Shown piece by piece: positions 17,830 to 26,217 of a stretch of 52,101 nucleotides of DNA. Where the stretch lies: NCBI GenBank assembly GCA_027067055.1, contig JAMOMK010000022.1, forward strand, positions 1 to 52,101, written 5' to 3'. The stretch comes from Lysobacterales bacterium (GTDB lineage: Bacteria > Pseudomonadota > Gammaproteobacteria > Xanthomonadales > Marinicellaceae). Below the pieces are notes generated by a model. It was not told the DNA's origin and did no database searches. It worked only from the letters and a program-made list of their open reading frames with translations. How positions within the stretch are numbered: the first letter of the stretch is position 1; each line of letters starts with the position of its first letter. Both the position numbers and the translations under genes were made by a program.

Positions 17830-18585
17830 TTATTTTTTTACCTTTACAAATTTCAAAGTAAATCTGTCGGTATTTCCTGTGACTGTTTTTCTTCCTACTT
17901 CGTAACGCAATTCGTCATCAAGTCGGTAATGAAGTGTGCTGTAATCAACCAACTTAAAACCAGCATCTTGTATTTCTTTAATGGCTAAAACAGGATCAAA
18001 TCGTCTGCGATTTTCATCATTGTCACCTTGCATGTGTCGGCGAGTATGATCTACCACTCCGTATATTCCACCTTTTTTCAAGGCTTTAAAAGCGGCATCA
18101 TTCATGGCTTTTCTGCCTTCAAAATCAAAATTGTGGTAATTTCTAAAGGTTAAAACCATATCGGCCTTTTTAGTGTCTAAGTCTGTATTCTCTATGGAAT
18201 AAAATCTAGCACCATCTTTACGAAACATCTTATTGTTTTTTGCTAAAACCTTAACTTTCTTAAAATCATCTGTATTTAACAAAGATTTTTCGATTCGTGA
18301 AGTGCCATAAGCAACAGCAAAATCGCCCTTTTCTTTTAACGTAGGCGCTAATAATTTTGTATACCAACCGCCACCAGGAATAAGCTCGACAACTTTCATG
18401 TCGTCACGGAGACCAAAAAACTTCAATGTACTTATTGGGCGACGGTTTCCGTCACGTTGTTTTTCTTTGTCTGTGCGGATAGATGATTCCATAGCAGAAA
18501 TCAACTTATCCTCTGTGGTTTTAAAATCATCGGCAAAAGTTGCATAAGTTGCAAAACTCATGACTAAAAGTAATAATGTTTTCAT
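17830..18585 (-). CDS. Exported methyltransferase-like protein (COG4798 type)
   Basis: A 251-residue protein with signal peptide MKTLLLLVMSFATYATFA, start taken at 18585 with AGAGAG upstream. The mature part resembles class I SAM methyltransferases: VVELIPGGGWYTKLLAP is the motif I region, MVLTFRNYHNF the motif II-like strand and ALKKGGIYGVVDHT a later strand. An exported methyltransferase is odd because SAM is cytoplasmic, yet this signal-bearing family is widespread. Its true activity is unknown. Divergent from recQ. Confidence 0.75.
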   Translation of the reverse strand: MKTLLLLVMSFATYATFADDFKTTEDKLISAMESSIRTDKEKQRDGNRRPISTLKFFGLRDDMKVVELIPGGGWYTKLLAPTLKEKGDFAVAYGTSRIEKSLLNTDDFKKVKVLAKNNKMFRKDGARFYSIENTDLDTKKADMVLTFRNYHNFDFEGRKAMNDAAFKALKKGGIYGVVDHTRRHMQGDNDENRRRFDPVLAIKEIQDAGFKLVDYSTLHYRLDDELRYEVGRKTVTGNTDRFTLKFVKVKK

Positions 18586-18664
18586 GTGCTGGCTCTCTTT
18601 TTTATTTAGGTTAATTAAGTTAGACAGTTTTATGTTAAATTGTTCCAAATTAAAGTGAAAAATA

Positions 18665-20581
18665 ATGAGTTTAAAAAATTTACAGGGTGTTTTTGGGTTT
18701 GAGGGGTTTAAAACAGGTCAAGAACAAGTCATAAAAAAAGTCCTAGCAGGTAAATCGTGTGCCGCAATTTTCCCTACAGGTTCAGGTAAATCCTTGTGTT
18801 ATCAATTACCCGCTTTGCAATTGCCAGGTCTTACATTGGTCGTTTCCCCTTTATTATCCTTGATGAAAGATCAGTTGGATTTTTTATTATCACACAACAT
18901 TTCTGCTGCTCGACTGGATTCTTCTTTAGAACGAGATGAATACAATGATGTTTTGCAAAGAGCCAAGAGCAACCAACTAAAAATACTAATGATTTCGGTT
19001 GAACGTTTTAAAAATGAGCGATTTCGTGCTCAACTACAGCGCATGAATGTATCATTAATGGTTATAGATGAAGCGCATTGTATTTCCGAATGGGGACATA
19101 ATTTCCGCCCAGATTATTTGAAATTACCACACTATCAACAGGAATTTGCCATACCTGCTGTTTTATTATTAACGGCAACGGCAACCAAGCAAGTGGTTGA
19201 GGATATGCAAACAAAATTTGCGATTGCTCTAGAAAATGTCATCATAACAGGGTTTTATCGCGACAATCTCTTTTTGCAAATGCAGCCAACTCCGGTTGAA
19301 AATCGTCAACAAGCCCTATTTGAGACATTATTTAAAAAACCAGATTTACCTTCTATTGTCTATGTCACCTTACAAAAAACTGCTTATGAAATTGCAGAAT
19401 GTTTAAGAAATAAGGGTATCAATGCCCAGCATTACCATGCAGGAATGAAAATGCAAGAGCGTGAATTCATTCAAAACCAATTCATGCAAGGGCAAATAAA
19501 TTGCATCGTTGCCACCATTGCTTTTGGCATGGGCATTGATAAAAAAGATGTGAGGCGTGTGATTCATTATGATTTGCCCAAGTCTATTGAAAATTATAGC
19601 CAAGAAATTGGTCGTTCAGGTCGTGATGGTAGAAAGTCATTGTGTCAAATTCTTGCCAACAGTGACAACATAACCGTACAAGAAAATTTTGTCTATGGCG
19701 ATACACCCGATTTCAAGGGTATTAAATTACTGTTAGAACAAATACAAAATAGCCAAGAACCCTTTTGGGAAACCAAAATTATCACCCTGTCCAATGAATT
19801 GAATATCAAAGTGTTGCCATTAAAGACTTTGTTGGTTTATCTAGAAATGCGTGAAATCATCAAACCAAAGTTTACCTATTTTGAAGAATACTCGTTTAAA
19901 AATTGTGATACCGATGCGCTAATTAATCGATTTCAGGCTGAGCGAAAAGAATTTATAGCCGCTATTTTCAACAACTGTGTGAAGAAAAAAATGTGGACTT
20001 ATGTAGATATTCAGGCAATTATGGATAACTACGCAACTGACAGAGCGCGCATAATTGTGGCACTGGAATATTTTGAACAGCAAGGTTTGCTGGAGTTACA
20101 AGCCAAGCAATCGGTAGAACGCTTTGATATTGTTACTCGTGAGTTTGATGCTTCGCAATTAGCAAAAGAATTGTTTAATGTCTTCTTGAAAAAGGAACAA
20201 ACCGAAGTGCAACGCATTCATAATATGATTGCCTTATTTGAATCAGATACCTGTTTGAGTAAAGAGTTGGCGCACTATTTTGGAGAAGAGTTAGATTTTG
20301 AAAAATGTGGGCATTGTTCGCATTGTTTAACAGGCCAAGCGAATTTTAAAAGCCTGAATGAATTAGCTGAAATCGAAACACACAACTTTGAGCAACTCAC
20401 CGCAGAATTTATCCACGCCACAGGCGATGCCTTTAGTGCAAACAATTTGGTTAAATACCTGTGCGGAATCTCCACACCCATATTCAGAAAATACAAAGTC
20501 AGAGCCTTACCCTATTTTGCCTACCTTGAAAAATATCCCTATGCCCAAGTCAAAACCTGGGTGTTATCGCATTTGAATTAA
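18665..20581 (+). CDS. recQ: RecQ-family ATP-dependent DNA helicase
   Basis: A 638-residue superfamily 2 helicase. FPTGSGKSLCYQLPA is Walker A, VIDEAHCISEWGHNFRPDY Walker B with the RecQ aromatic loop, and IGRSGRDGR motif VI. The zinc-binding region shows CLSKELAHYFGEELDFEKC followed by GHCSHC (four Cys near residues 535-560). A typical C-terminal HRDC domain is not obvious. The enzyme unwinds DNA 3' to 5' during recombination and fork repair. Single gene with a short divergent promoter region. Confidence 0.93.
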   Translation: MSLKNLQGVFGFEGFKTGQEQVIKKVLAGKSCAAIFPTGSGKSLCYQLPALQLPGLTLVVSPLLSLMKDQLDFLLSHNISAARLDSSLERDEYNDVLQRAKSNQLKILMISVERFKNERFRAQLQRMNVSLMVIDEAHCISEWGHNFRPDYLKLPHYQQEFAIPAVLLLTATATKQVVEDMQTKFAIALENVIITGFYRDNLFLQMQPTPVENRQQALFETLFKKPDLPSIVYVTLQKTAYEIAECLRNKGINAQHYHAGMKMQEREFIQNQFMQGQINCIVATIAFGMGIDKKDVRRVIHYDLPKSIENYSQEIGRSGRDGRKSLCQILANSDNITVQENFVYGDTPDFKGIKLLLEQIQNSQEPFWETKIITLSNELNIKVLPLKTLLVYLEMREIIKPKFTYFEEYSFKNCDTDALINRFQAERKEFIAAIFNNCVKKKMWTYVDIQAIMDNYATDRARIIVALEYFEQQGLLELQAKQSVERFDIVTREFDASQLAKELFNVFLKKEQTEVQRIHNMIALFESDTCLSKELAHYFGEELDFEKCGHCSHCLTGQANFKSLNELAEIETHNFEQLTAEFIHATGDAFSANNLVKYLCGISTPIFRKYKVRALPYFAYLEKYPYAQVKTWVLSHLN

Positions 20582-20602
20582 ACGTTAATATGAGAGAACA
20601 GT

Positions 20603-20737
20603 ATGAAAGATAAAGAGGGCAGAAGGTTTTTGATGATGTTACGATTAACTTTAGGTTTTATTTCAACTTATCTTGTAATAAATTCATTGTCCTATTATTC
20701 AGAACCATTTGGCGGTTGTGAAAAAAAGGACTCTTAA
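20603..20737 (+). CDS. Membrane protein, 5' reading frame ending after a slippery heptamer
   Basis: A 44-codon frame (MKDKEGRRFLMMLRLTLGF then a hydrophobic stretch and GGCEKKDS) with AGAGA upstream of its ATG. Its codons GAA AAA AAG contain A_AAA_AAG (20722-20728), the classic -1 slippery heptamer. After slippage, reading continues as GLLTLVSGCSSWQYFG, straight into the membrane protein frame ending at 21021. The combined product would be about 139 residues with four membrane segments. The alternatives are a one-base loss in the A-run, or two separate small genes. Confidence 0.5.
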   Translation: MKDKEGRRFLMMLRLTLGFISTYLVINSLSYYSEPFGGCEKKDS

Positions 20738-20742
20738 CTTTA

Positions 20743-21021
20743 GTGTCAGGTTGTTCTTCTTGGCAGTATTTCGGTATGGGAATTGCTATAGTGTTTTTAT
20801 TTTGGGTTATAAACCCTAAATCTCTAGCTTTGAAGTATTGGGGGTTTTTACTTGTTGTATTGTTAGCATTGCTTGGACGCCCTGAGGCGCTCGGTAATGG
20901 TATATTGTACAGCTCAACCAATATGATGTACTATTGGCGTAACTATGGGTTGGTCATATTATTTGGTGGTATGGTTGGTATTGCTATATCGGTAATTTTG
21001 GAAAGATGCCTGAAACCGTAA
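20743..21021 (+). CDS. Small membrane protein, 3' frame of the split gene
   Basis: A 92-codon frame from a GTG at 20743 with three hydrophobic segments (FGMGIAIVFLFWVI, YWGFLLVVLLALL and LVILFGGMVGIAISVIL) and a short basic tail. No ribosome site precedes the GTG, and the frame is open back to 20722, which supports its being the -1 continuation of the 20603 frame. Function unknown. The stop codon lies inside the left arm of a REP-like repeat (21016-21039). Confidence 0.55.
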   Translation: MSGCSSWQYFGMGIAIVFLFWVINPKSLALKYWGFLLVVLLALLGRPEALGNGILYSSTNMMYYWRNYGLVILFGGMVGIAISVILERCLKP

Positions 21022-21103
21022 GGTGGGCTTGCCCACCAAATTTAATACTCTTCTGATAATCGAGGCAACATAAACACTGTTGGTGGGCAAGCCCACCTTA
21101 CGG
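21016..21103. repeat. Inverted pair of REP-like palindromes
   Basis: A 24-bp sequence at 21016-21039 recurs in perfect inverse at 21080-21103. Each copy is itself a hairpin, GGTGGGC-TT-GCCCACC on one side and the complement on the other, flanked by CCGTAA/TTACGG. This is the layout of a BIME (paired REP sequences). It starts within the preceding gene's stop codon and may protect or end that transcript. Confidence 0.85.
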
Positions 21104-21218
21104 AAAATAGGTAAGTTTAAACTTATTGAAATGGCGCTGGCTTTATTATATTTTATCAATGTTGAACTAATCTTTTCTAATCGATGTCACATTTATACTC
21201 ATTAATAAAGAGGTAATT

Positions 21219-21614
21219 ATGGCAACACGGACTTTTAGAAACAAAGATGAAGCGGAAATTAACATCACGCCAATGTTAGATGTGGTGTTTATTATGCTAA
21301 TATTTTTTATTGTGACGACAACTTTTAACAAAGAAACGGGTTTGCGAATTTTTGGCGCCAATAGCAGCACGATTAATTCGGATAAAGTAAAGGTCGCAAC
21401 AATTAAGTTAGATACTAACTACAATTACACGGTTAATGGTGTTGCAACAACTTTGGATGGTATTGAATCATTGCTTGCTAACCTAAAAGCGGCTAATCCT
21501 GAGATCAAAGCACAAATTATTTCATCAAAAGAAGTCAAAACAGGTGAGTTGGTCAGTGCTATTGCCCAAATAAAGCAAAATGGCATCCAGCAGTATACCG
21601 TTAGTTCGTTTTAA
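21219..21614 (+). CDS. ExbD/TolR-family biopolymer transport protein
   Basis: A 131-residue protein. EINITPMLDVVFIMLIFFIV is the single N-terminal membrane helix with the essential Asp of ExbD/TolR proton-channel subunits, followed by a periplasmic domain of usual size. Such proteins work with ExbB and TonB to energise outer-membrane transport, or with TolQ. No exbB or tonB is nearby, so it is an orphan here and must pair with a partner encoded elsewhere. AGAGG ribosome site upstream. Confidence 0.88.
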   Translation: MATRTFRNKDEAEINITPMLDVVFIMLIFFIVTTTFNKETGLRIFGANSSTINSDKVKVATIKLDTNYNYTVNGVATTLDGIESLLANLKAANPEIKAQIISSKEVKTGELVSAIAQIKQNGIQQYTVSSF

Positions 21615-21807
21615 ATTTCGTCCAATAAGCGGATTCTTAACCGTTAGGCACACTTTACTGCAGGTTTATTTTGAAAGTATATTTTTTCACCTAACTATGA
21701 GCATTACTAACCAACTGATGTACTGAGGATGGGCTTCTTTTATAATAAAATCTCTTCAATAAAATTATGCAAGGAGCCCACAAGGGACTCCACTACTTTG
21801 GATTTTT

Positions 21808-23019
21808 CTACTTCCTCACATCCGCACTTTCCTGATGAAACACCAAGCCTTCTGCTTCTGCCAAAATACTTGAGGTTTTCGCTAATTCAACTCGGCCTTT
21901 GTCATTCACTTTTTGGGTGGATAACACTTTTAAAAATTGATGGACGCTTAAGCCACCTGAGTTTTTTCCTGCGCCATTGGTTGGTAGGGTGTGGTTTGGA
22001 CCGGCGCAATAATCGCCAAAGGCAACCGCTGAGTTTTCGCCGATAAAAAGGGAACCGTAATTGGTGAATAAATTCATATCACATTCGGTATCTGTTACCA
22101 GCAAATGTTCGGGGGCGTAATCGTTGATTAACTCTATGGCTTGGGTTTGGTTTTCGCATTTGATAAAGATAATTTGTTCCTTTTCAATCAAACCTTGTCC
22201 CGCCTCGCTTGCGTTTGTACGGGTGTAAAGATTTTCTAACAGTTGTTGTGATGTACTGACAACCAATGAAATAGCATTGGGATCATGCTCGGCTTGTGCC
22301 AAGGCATCGTACATAATCCAATCGGGATTTTGTAGGTTTTCAGTGTAAATTAATAGCTCACTTGGACCTGCCAAAGTATCAATTTTAGTGCAGTGTTGCA
22401 CCTGGGCTTTGGCGGAATTAACATAGGCATTGCCTGGGCCAACAATCATATTAACTGCATCAATTTCACCATAACCATAACTCAACGCGCCAATGGCTTG
22501 TGCGCCACCCAAATGCAAAAACTGCGTTGCACCAGCTAGTGAAGCTGCCGCTAGTAATGCTGGGTGATTTGATGGGGAGCAAGCAATAATATCAGCACAA
22601 CCCGCTACTTGAGCTGGTGTTATGGTCATTAAAGAGGTGGAAATTAATGGAAATCGTCCACCAGGAATATAAGCACCAATTCGCTGGATTGGTTGATAAA
22701 TGTAACCAAAATCGCCAAGTCCATCGTTAAAAGAGTCATTTTTGAGGTCTTTTGCCTGAAACTTACAAAAAGCTTTAATGCGTTGATAAGCAATTTTAAT
22801 TGCTTCAGCTAGTTCTGGTTTTAGTCCGTATTCTTCAAAAGCTTTAAGTATTATGAGTTTGCCTTTTTGCCCATCAATTTTCTGACTCCAGCTGTCGACT
22901 GCGCTATCGCCATTTATACGAATATCGCTTAAAATTTCGGCAACCGTGTCTTCAATTTGCTGGTTATCTTTTAACTCAGCACGTTGGTAGTCTTTTGCTA
23001 AAATGATTTTATCGTTCAT
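21808..23019 (-). CDS. hisD: Histidinol dehydrogenase
   Basis: A 403-residue enzyme doing the last two oxidations, histidinol to histidine, with NAD and Zn. Visible: GAYIPGGRFPL, MIVGPGNAYVN, GPSELLIYT, DALAQAEHDPNA and GPNHTLPTNG (zinc and catalytic His/Glu regions). It is slightly shorter than many homologues (about 430). The start at 23019 has GGAG upstream, and earlier in-frame codons are non-homologous. It is the last gene of the operon, with its start inside the end of hisA/I/E (11-bp overlap). In enteric operons hisD is second, so this order is different. Confidence 0.93.
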   Translation of the reverse strand: MNDKIILAKDYQRAELKDNQQIEDTVAEILSDIRINGDSAVDSWSQKIDGQKGKLIILKAFEEYGLKPELAEAIKIAYQRIKAFCKFQAKDLKNDSFNDGLGDFGYIYQPIQRIGAYIPGGRFPLISTSLMTITPAQVAGCADIIACSPSNHPALLAAASLAGATQFLHLGGAQAIGALSYGYGEIDAVNMIVGPGNAYVNSAKAQVQHCTKIDTLAGPSELLIYTENLQNPDWIMYDALAQAEHDPNAISLVVSTSQQLLENLYTRTNASEAGQGLIEKEQIIFIKCENQTQAIELINDYAPEHLLVTDTECDMNLFTNYGSLFIGENSAVAFGDYCAGPNHTLPTNGAGKNSGGLSVHQFLKVLSTQKVNDKGRVELAKTSSILAEAEGLVFHQESADVRK

Positions 23020-24253
23020 TGTTTCTGCTCCGTAAATCACTAACAATCTCAGTGATGCTGACACCTTTGGCTTTCGCCATAACCAATGTAAAGAACAATA
23101 AATCAGCCGCTTCCCAGCGCACATGATTGTGTTCGGTTGCTTCTATCAGCTCTTGGCATTCTTCTTCTAGTTTTTCGATTTGCAATTCTTGACTGGCAAA
23201 TAGTTGTTGGGTGAATGAAGGCTTATCACCGACTTCGGCAAGGCGTGTTTCAAATATTTCGTCCAAATAATTCAGTGAGTAATTTTTGGTCTGACTGGCA
23301 AAACAACTGTAGCGTTCAAAGTGACAGGCATTGCCACCTTGTTCTACTTGGAACAATATCGTATCGCCATCGCAATCAACATCAATATGCACTAATTTTT
23401 GTGTATTGCCGCTGGTTAAACCCTTGGTCCACAACTCTTGGCGTGAACGTGAAAAGTAGGTGCCTGTTCTTTGCGACAATGCTAACTGCAAAGACTCTTT
23501 ACTGGAATAAGCCATCATTAAGACTTTGCCTGTTTTGGCATCTTGCGTGATAGTGGGAATCAAATCCATTTTGCTAAAATCAACCAATGACATAAAGGCT
23601 TTATCTAATTGCATGGCACCTGAGTAAATCGCCATGCCAATTTGTGAATTGGCTCCCTTGTTATTTATCCATTGCAAATCTTCATAACTGGAAATACCAC
23701 CAGCAACAGTAACTGGAATTGGCGATGCCTTAATGACTTGTTCAATTCTTACCTTGTCAATACCGCCCATCATGCCTTCATTTTTGACTTGGGTGTAGAG
23801 AAACTCACCACAGTTTTTGGCTAGTTCAGGAATAATATCAACAATTTTTGTATCAGCTGTTTGTTGCCAACCATGGGTCGTAAGGTAATCGCCCTTGGCA
23901 TCAATAGCAAATATCAGTGAGTTCTTTGGCAGCTTCTTAACAAAATCGGCACTTGCCGAAGTACCTAAAATAATCTTGGTCGCTCCTGCGGCTAAATAGG
24001 CTTTAGCGGTCTTTAAATCACGTATTCCGCCACCGACTCGGCAAGGTTTTTTGCGTAGCATTTGTTCAATCAGCTCTTGATTGCTGCCCGTGTCCATGGC
24101 GGCATTTAAATCAATGATTGCCACTTCGCCATAAAGCGAAAATTCTTCTAATAAAGCAAAAACATCGTCTTTTTCGACTATCTTTTTATCGGCTTGTCCT
24201 TGTTGTAATTGTACGGCTTTGCCGTCTAGTAAATCAATGGATGGGATTAACAT
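23009..24253 (-). CDS. hisAIE: HisA-HisI-HisE triple fusion
   Basis: One 414-residue protein carries three consecutive histidine enzymes. Residues 1-225 are HisA (PSIDLLDGKAVQLQQG, RVGGGIRDL, VAGGISSYEDL), the ProFAR isomerase (step 4). Residues 228-325 are HisI, PR-AMP cyclohydrolase (step 3), with DVDCDGDTILFQVEQGGNAC and RYSCF. Residues 330-414 are HisE, PR-ATP pyrophosphatase (step 2), with EECQELIEA and EAADLLFFTLV. HisIE fusions are common; a HisA-HisIE fusion is not something I know from standard operons. HisA is slightly short at its end but its key Asp residues appear intact. Sits between hisF (2-bp gap) and hisD (overlap). Confidence 0.92.
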   Translation of the reverse strand: MLIPSIDLLDGKAVQLQQGQADKKIVEKDDVFALLEEFSLYGEVAIIDLNAAMDTGSNQELIEQMLRKKPCRVGGGIRDLKTAKAYLAAGATKIILGTSASADFVKKLPKNSLIFAIDAKGDYLTTHGWQQTADTKIVDIIPELAKNCGEFLYTQVKNEGMMGGIDKVRIEQVIKASPIPVTVAGGISSYEDLQWINNKGANSQIGMAIYSGAMQLDKAFMSLVDFSKMDLIPTITQDAKTGKVLMMAYSSKESLQLALSQRTGTYFSRSRQELWTKGLTSGNTQKLVHIDVDCDGDTILFQVEQGGNACHFERYSCFASQTKNYSLNYLDEIFETRLAEVGDKPSFTQQLFASQELQIEKLEEECQELIEATEHNHVRWEAADLLFFTLVMAKAKGVSITEIVSDLRSRNNER

Positions 24254-24255
24254 GG

Positions 24256-25008
24256 CTATATTCTCATTTTAATGTTATTGTTTATTAGGTAATTTTTTAC
24301 ATCAGCTACGCTATATTCATCGCGGTGAAAAATACCAGCAGCCAATACCGCATCAGCTCCTGCTTTAATGGCATCTAAAAAGTCTTCAGGCTTTTTAGCA
24401 CCACCGGATGCAATAATGGGTAAGGAGTACTGCTGTTCTGATAATAGTTTCAAATCAAAACCACTGCCTGTGCCATCCTTATGCATGGCATTTATCATCA
24501 CTTCTCCTGCGCCGCGCTGAATAATTTCAGCCATCCATTGTGAATAGTGTTTTGTGACTCTTTGACTTCCGCCATGAGTGTATAAAACTAACTCGCCGTT
24601 AACTTCAAGATTGACATCAACTGCGATTATTAGGCTTTGCGAGCCGTATTTACTGGCTATTTGTGAAACCAGTTCAGGGTTTTCAACTGCTGCGGTATTG
24701 AGTGTGACCTTATCAGCACCAGCCTCAAAAAATTTATCAACATCAGTTAATTGTTTAATGCCACCACCAACAGTAAAAGGAATCGACAAAGTCATGGCGA
24801 CTTTTTTAATCATGGCAAGGGCAGATGCTTGTTTATCGACACTGGCTTTTATATCCAAAAATACGATTTCATCTGCGCCTTGTTTCTCGTATTTCAACGC
24901 CAATTCGATTGGATCGCCCATATCGAGTAATTGTTTAAAGTTTGTGCCTTTGACTACGCGACCGTTGGCAACGTCTAGACAGGGGATAATTCGAGGAACT
25001 AGAGACAT
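24256..25008 (-). CDS. hisF: Imidazole glycerol phosphate synthase, cyclase subunit
   Basis: A 250-residue (beta/alpha)8 barrel: MSLVPRIIPCLDVANGRVVK at the start, PFTVGGGIKQ and ASGGAKKPEDF phosphate-binding loops, and AVDVN with the catalytic Asp. It uses ammonia supplied by HisH to close the imidazole ring, making IGP and AICAR. The start is set at 25008, with GGAG nearby. An in-frame upstream extension would run into the REP-like repeat at 25022-25078. Two bp before hisA/I/E. Confidence 0.95.
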   Translation of the reverse strand: MSLVPRIIPCLDVANGRVVKGTNFKQLLDMGDPIELALKYEKQGADEIVFLDIKASVDKQASALAMIKKVAMTLSIPFTVGGGIKQLTDVDKFFEAGADKVTLNTAAVENPELVSQIASKYGSQSLIIAVDVNLEVNGELVLYTHGGSQRVTKHYSQWMAEIIQRGAGEVMINAMHKDGTGSGFDLKLLSEQQYSLPIIASGGAKKPEDFLDAIKAGADAVLAAGIFHRDEYSVADVKNYLINNNIKMRI

Positions 25009-25021
25009 GATAGCACTCCAC

Positions 25022-25078
25022 GGGGTGTGGACTTTAGTCCGCAAAACAGGGAAAACCATGGACTAAAGTCCATGCCCC
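25022..25078. repeat. Inverted REP-like pair between hisH and hisF
   Basis: Arms 25022-25040 and 25060-25078 are inverted copies matching at 17 of 19 bases. Each contains GGACT-TT-AGTCC or its complement, a small hairpin. The unit sits in the only sizeable gap inside the his operon, directly upstream of the hisF ribosome site. It could tune hisF expression or mRNA stability. Confidence 0.75.
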
Positions 25079-25084
25079 AACTCG

Positions 25085-25651
25085 TTATTTTAAACACCTT
25101 TTCAAAACCTCCAAGCCGTATTGACCCGATTTTTCAGGGTGAAACTGAAAGCCTGTGACATTATCTTTTTGTACGATGGCACAAAATTGTTCGCCATAAT
25201 TAACAGATGCCACACAATACTGGCTTTGTGGTAGACCATAGGAGTTTACAAAATAGACAAATTGATTTTGATAAAATTCATCTTTTGAATCTAATTGTGC
25301 CCAACCGACCATTGGTGTTTTTGGATGTTTAAGCTTTTCAATCAAACCTTTAAAAACCGCTAAACCTTTGGCTTGCGCATCTTCTGAACTGGATTCAAAT
25401 AACACCTGCATACCAACACAAATACCGACAAATTTTTTGCCCCGGGCTATCCAATCAAGGATAAATTCACGCCAGTTGTTACTTTCCAATTGTTGCGCAA
25501 CAAAGCCAAAGCGTCCTTGTCCTGGCATCACCAAAACATCAAAGCCTTTTTGTGGTTTGTTGATTACTGTTGTTTCGAACCCACATTTTTCAACGGCTGA
25601 AACAATACTCAATAAATTGCCTGAGTTTAAATTGATTATTCCTGCTTTCAC
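25085..25651 (-). CDS. hisH: Imidazole glycerol phosphate synthase, glutaminase subunit
   Basis: A 188-residue class I glutamine amidotransferase. VGICVGMQVLFESS holds the nucleophile Cys, PMVGWAQL is the HisH signature, and QFHPEKSG the His-Glu of the triad. It delivers ammonia to HisF. The glycine before the active Cys context is as usual, and the length is typical. Overlaps hisB by 4 bp (ATGA) and is followed by a REP-like pair before hisF, its partner. Confidence 0.95.
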   Translation of the reverse strand: MKAGIINLNSGNLLSIVSAVEKCGFETTVINKPQKGFDVLVMPGQGRFGFVAQQLESNNWREFILDWIARGKKFVGICVGMQVLFESSSEDAQAKGLAVFKGLIEKLKHPKTPMVGWAQLDSKDEFYQNQFVYFVNSYGLPQSQYCVASVNYGEQFCAIVQKDNVTGFQFHPEKSGQYGLEVLKRCLK

Positions 25652-26217
25652 AGCACACCTTTGGTTGTTGTGCTTATGTTTGTTGAAGTAAGTGCTTCTT
25701 TTAAAGCATAGGCTACCCCTTTAAAAGCACCTTCAATTAAGTGGTGGTTGTTTTTGAAATAGCGGTTGTCAATATGCAAATTGATTTGCGCATTAATAGC
25801 AAAAGTGTAGAAAAAGTGTTCCCACATTTCGGTACTAATGCCACCTAGCTGCTCCATAGTGAAAGGCAAATTAGTCACGCTGTAACCGCGCCCGCATAAA
25901 TCCACCGCCACCATGGTTAGACTTTCATCCATTGGCAATAAGCGTTGACCATAGCGTTTGTTGCTTTGTGCTTTCCATGCTTGCTGCAATGCCTGTCCCA
26001 AACAAATGGCGACATCTTCGATGCCGTGGTGGTCATCCACTTTTAAATCAGCAGTCATTTTTAAGTTTAAATCCCAACCACCATGCGATGCCAGTTGATC
26101 CAACATGTGATCAAAAAATGGCAAGCCTGTATCAATAGTGACTTGCGGTTTTTGGCTGTTGACTTTTAGTGTCAGTTCAATAGTTGTTTCTTTAGTTTTA
26201 CGATTAATCGTTATCAT
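25648..26217 (-). CDS. hisB: Imidazoleglycerol-phosphate dehydratase, monofunctional
   Basis: A 189-residue enzyme with the metal-binding motifs DHHGIEDVAICLGQALQQA and NHHLIEGAFKGVAYAL and the DTGLPFFDHMLDQLA N-terminal motif. Unlike the enteric bifunctional HisB it has no N-terminal histidinol-phosphatase, so that step must come from another protein, apparently the HAD domain fused to HisC just upstream. Overlaps both neighbours by 4 bp. Confidence 0.95.
   Translation of the reverse strand: MITINRKTKETTIELTLKVNSQKPQVTIDTGLPFFDHMLDQLASHGGWDLNLKMTADLKVDDHHGIEDVAICLGQALQQAWKAQSNKRYGQRLLPMDESLTMVAVDLCGRGYSVTNLPFTMEQLGGISTEMWEHFFYTFAINAQINLHIDNRYFKNNHHLIEGAFKGVAYALKEALTSTNISTTTKGVL

Noticed and set aside
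21640-21800. Possible terminator pair GGGCTTCTT / AAGGAGCCC between exbD and hisD
   Set aside because: One mismatch, long loop and no T-run on either strand; too weak to annotate.
24578-25066. Long plus-strand open frame opposite hisF
   Set aside because: Exact antisense of the conserved hisF barrel; open only because of codon usage on the coding strand.
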